Assembly (NCBI RefSeq): GCF_947496855.1
Contig: NZ_CANMED010000002.1
Location: 434,001-498,000, forward strand
Direction: 5' to 3'
Source of the DNA: an uncultured Aquimarina sp.
GTDB lineage: Bacteria; Bacteroidota; Bacteroidia; Flavobacteriales; Flavobacteriaceae
Length of the DNA stretch: 64,000 nt
In this document: positions 62,626 to 64,000 of the stretch, in pieces
Position numbering within the stretch: position 1 is the stretch's first letter
Layout: every line of letters begins with the position of its first letter
Position numbers and translations under genes: made by a program
Notes under the pieces: model-generated
Seen by the model: the letters and a program-made list of their open reading frames with translations, nothing else
What the model was told of the DNA's origin: nothing
Databases searched by the model: none

Positions 62626-64000
62626 TTAATCCTGTATGTTCGGATTCAACCACTTCTTTGCATATTCCAAATCTATATTCTTTCGCTCCGAAAAATCTTT
62701 TACTTGATCTTCTTTTATTTTTCCTAATCCAAAATATCTTGCTTCAGGATTTGCGAAATAATAACCTGATACGGAAGCTGCAGGCCACATCGCTAATCCT
62801 TCAGTAAGTTCTACTCCTATTTTATCTTTAACCTTTAGCAATTCCCAAATAGTCAATTTTTCCAAATGATCCGGACAGGCTGGGTATCCTGGCGCTGGTC
62901 TTATTCCTTTATAGGATTCTTTAATCAATTCATCATTTGAGAGCTGTTCTTTCGTCGCATAGCCCCAATCTTCTTTACGAATTTTCTTATGTAGATACTC
63001 TGCAAATGCTTCTGCTAAGCGATCCGCCAATGCTTTAATCATAATTGAATTATAATCATCAAGATCTACTTCAAAAGCTTCTGCTAATTCTTTAGTTCCA
63101 AAACCAGTGGAAACACAAAAACATCCTATATAATCTTGTATACCGGATTCTTTTGGTGCGATAAAATCTGATAATGCAAAATTTGGCTTACTCGCATATT
63201 TCTTTAGCTGTTGCCTAAGCGTTCTAAACTTGAAGTTTCCATTATCTGCACTTCGACTTATCCTGTCATTATCATCATCAAAGGGCTCAGCGTGACTATA
63301 ACTCACTTCAATATCATCATGATCCACAGTATTAGCTTCAAACAAACCATAAACTGCTTTAGCGCCTAATAATTTTTCATTAAATACTTTTTGTAATAAT
63401 TCTTGTGCATCATTAAATAATGAAGTAGCCTGTTCACCAACTACCTCATCAGTCAATATCGAAGGATATTTACCATGTAAATCCCAAGATCTAAAAAATG
63501 GTGTCCAATCAATAAAAGGTTCTAATTTTTTTAAATCAAGATCTTCAATAACCTGAATTCCTAATTTATTTGGTTTTACTATTTCTGAAGAACCCCAATC
63601 AATTAAATATTTATTTTTACGAGCCTCTTCAATCGTTAAATATTCTTTTTGTTTCGTTCTTTTAAGGAAACTTTCTCTAAATTTTTCATAATCCTCTTTG
63701 AGGTCTCCAACGTATTTTTGATTGCTTCTTTTATTAAGTAAATCTCCAACCACTGTAACCGCTCTGGAAGCATCATTCACGTGAACCACCGCATTCTTAT
63801 ATTGCGGATCAATTTTAACTGCCGTATGTGCTTTTGATGTAGTAGCACCTCCAATCAATAAAGGAACTTTAAAATTTCTACGCTCCATTTCTTTAGCTAA
63901 AAATACCATTTCATCAAGTGACGGTGTAATTAAACCACTCAATCCAATGATATCTACTTGTTCATCAATAGCAGTTTGTATAATCTTTTCTGGCGGAACC
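62626..64000 (-). CDS. metH: Cobalamin-dependent methionine synthase, C-terminal part (cut by window edge)
   Basis: The frame enters from beyond 64000 and runs to the stop at 62626; about 458 codons are inside. The visible part starts at the end of the B12-binding domain (DEQVDIIGLSGLITPSLDEM, LIGGATTSKAHTAVKI). It then contains the S-adenosylmethionine-dependent reactivation domain (YIGCFCVSTGFGTKELA, RPAPGYPACPDHLEK, ASVSGYYFANPEARYFGLGKI). This is the second half of MetH. The methyltransferase domains are outside the window, in this or a separate gene. Confidence 0.93.
   Translation of the reverse strand, partial: VPPEKIIQTAIDEQVDIIGLSGLITPSLDEMVFLAKEMERRNFKVPLLIGGATTSKAHTAVKIDPQYKNAVVHVNDASRAVTVVGDLLNKRSNQKYVGDLKEDYEKFRESFLKRTKQKEYLTIEEARKNKYLIDWGSSEIVKPNKLGIQVIEDLDLKKLEPFIDWTPFFRSWDLHGKYPSILTDEVVGEQATSLFNDAQELLQKVFNEKLLGAKAVYGLFEANTVDHDDIEVSYSHAEPFDDDNDRISRSADNGNFKFRTLRQQLKKYASKPNFALSDFIAPKESGIQDYIGCFCVSTGFGTKELAEAFEVDLDDYNSIMIKALADRLAEAFAEYLHKKIRKEDWGYATKEQLSNDELIKESYKGIRPAPGYPACPDHLEKLTIWELLKVKDKIGVELTEGLAMWPAASVSGYYFANPEARYFGLGKIKEDQVKDFSERKNIDLEYAKKWLNPNIQD

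Overview
The window is a stretch of an AT-rich chromosome from a gliding Flavobacteriaceae-type bacterium (Bacteroidota; the gene set resembles Aquimarina or a close marine relative, but the genus is inference). The evidence is the gliding genes gldA, gldB and gldC, a secreted protein with a type IX secretion sorting tail, an FtsZ with a long acidic linker and a C-terminus of the flavobacterial type, and promoters of the Bacteroidota form TTG-N17..23-TAnnTTTG. No insertion sequence, prophage or CRISPR array is visible.

Layout. 1-3.9 kb: a TPR/membrane/HTH regulator, an AraC-family regulator, a decayed LacI-family regulator and an unexplained hairpin-rich spacer. 3.9-20.3 kb, minus strand: tRNA-Arg(TCG) and yqeY, then the complete division and cell-wall cluster, read as mraZ-rsmH-ftsL-ftsI-murE-mraY-murD-ftsW-murG-murC-ftsQ-ftsA-ftsZ, with an operator-like array of boxes in front of mraZ. 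20.5-27.3 kb: an alpha/beta hydrolase, engB, an unknown small protein, gldC, gldB, nadE, a LuxR-type response regulator with Glu at the phospho-site, and dnaG. 27.5-35.2 kb: a large secreted protein, then an ECF sigma / membrane anti-sigma-like / beta-barrel operon and an S41 protease. The sigma gene and the protease share an ECF-type promoter. 35.4-40 kb: polyprenyl synthetase, rlmN, a two-domain CHI-like/DUF2147 protein, queA.

40-51.5 kb is a long minus-strand run that starts with pheA (prephenate dehydratase), an aminotransferase, tyrA and a DAHP synthase-chorismate mutase fusion. It continues through rsgA, dtd, two DUF3857 proteins, a MazG-like protein and a small membrane protein, and ends with aroA. 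The run is preceded by a 25-codon leader peptide containing FYFFFFYF and then an intrinsic terminator just before pheA. This is a textbook layout for ribosome-mediated attenuation and is the strongest regulatory find in the window. 51.6-64 kb: the kbl/tdh threonine-catabolism pair with a divergent Lrp-type regulator, a GH1 glycosidase, gldA, a PAS histidine kinase with a receiver protein, a DUF2807 lipoprotein with a PagL-like barrel, metF and the 3' part of metH.

The points most worth a second look are the Phe/Tyr leader attenuator, the paired ECF promoters, the 10-bp-phased MraZ boxes, a DnaG that has lost all four zinc ligands, a tandem of one intact and one dead transglutaminase-like protein, and a tRNA-Arg with A19-U56 in place of G19-C56.
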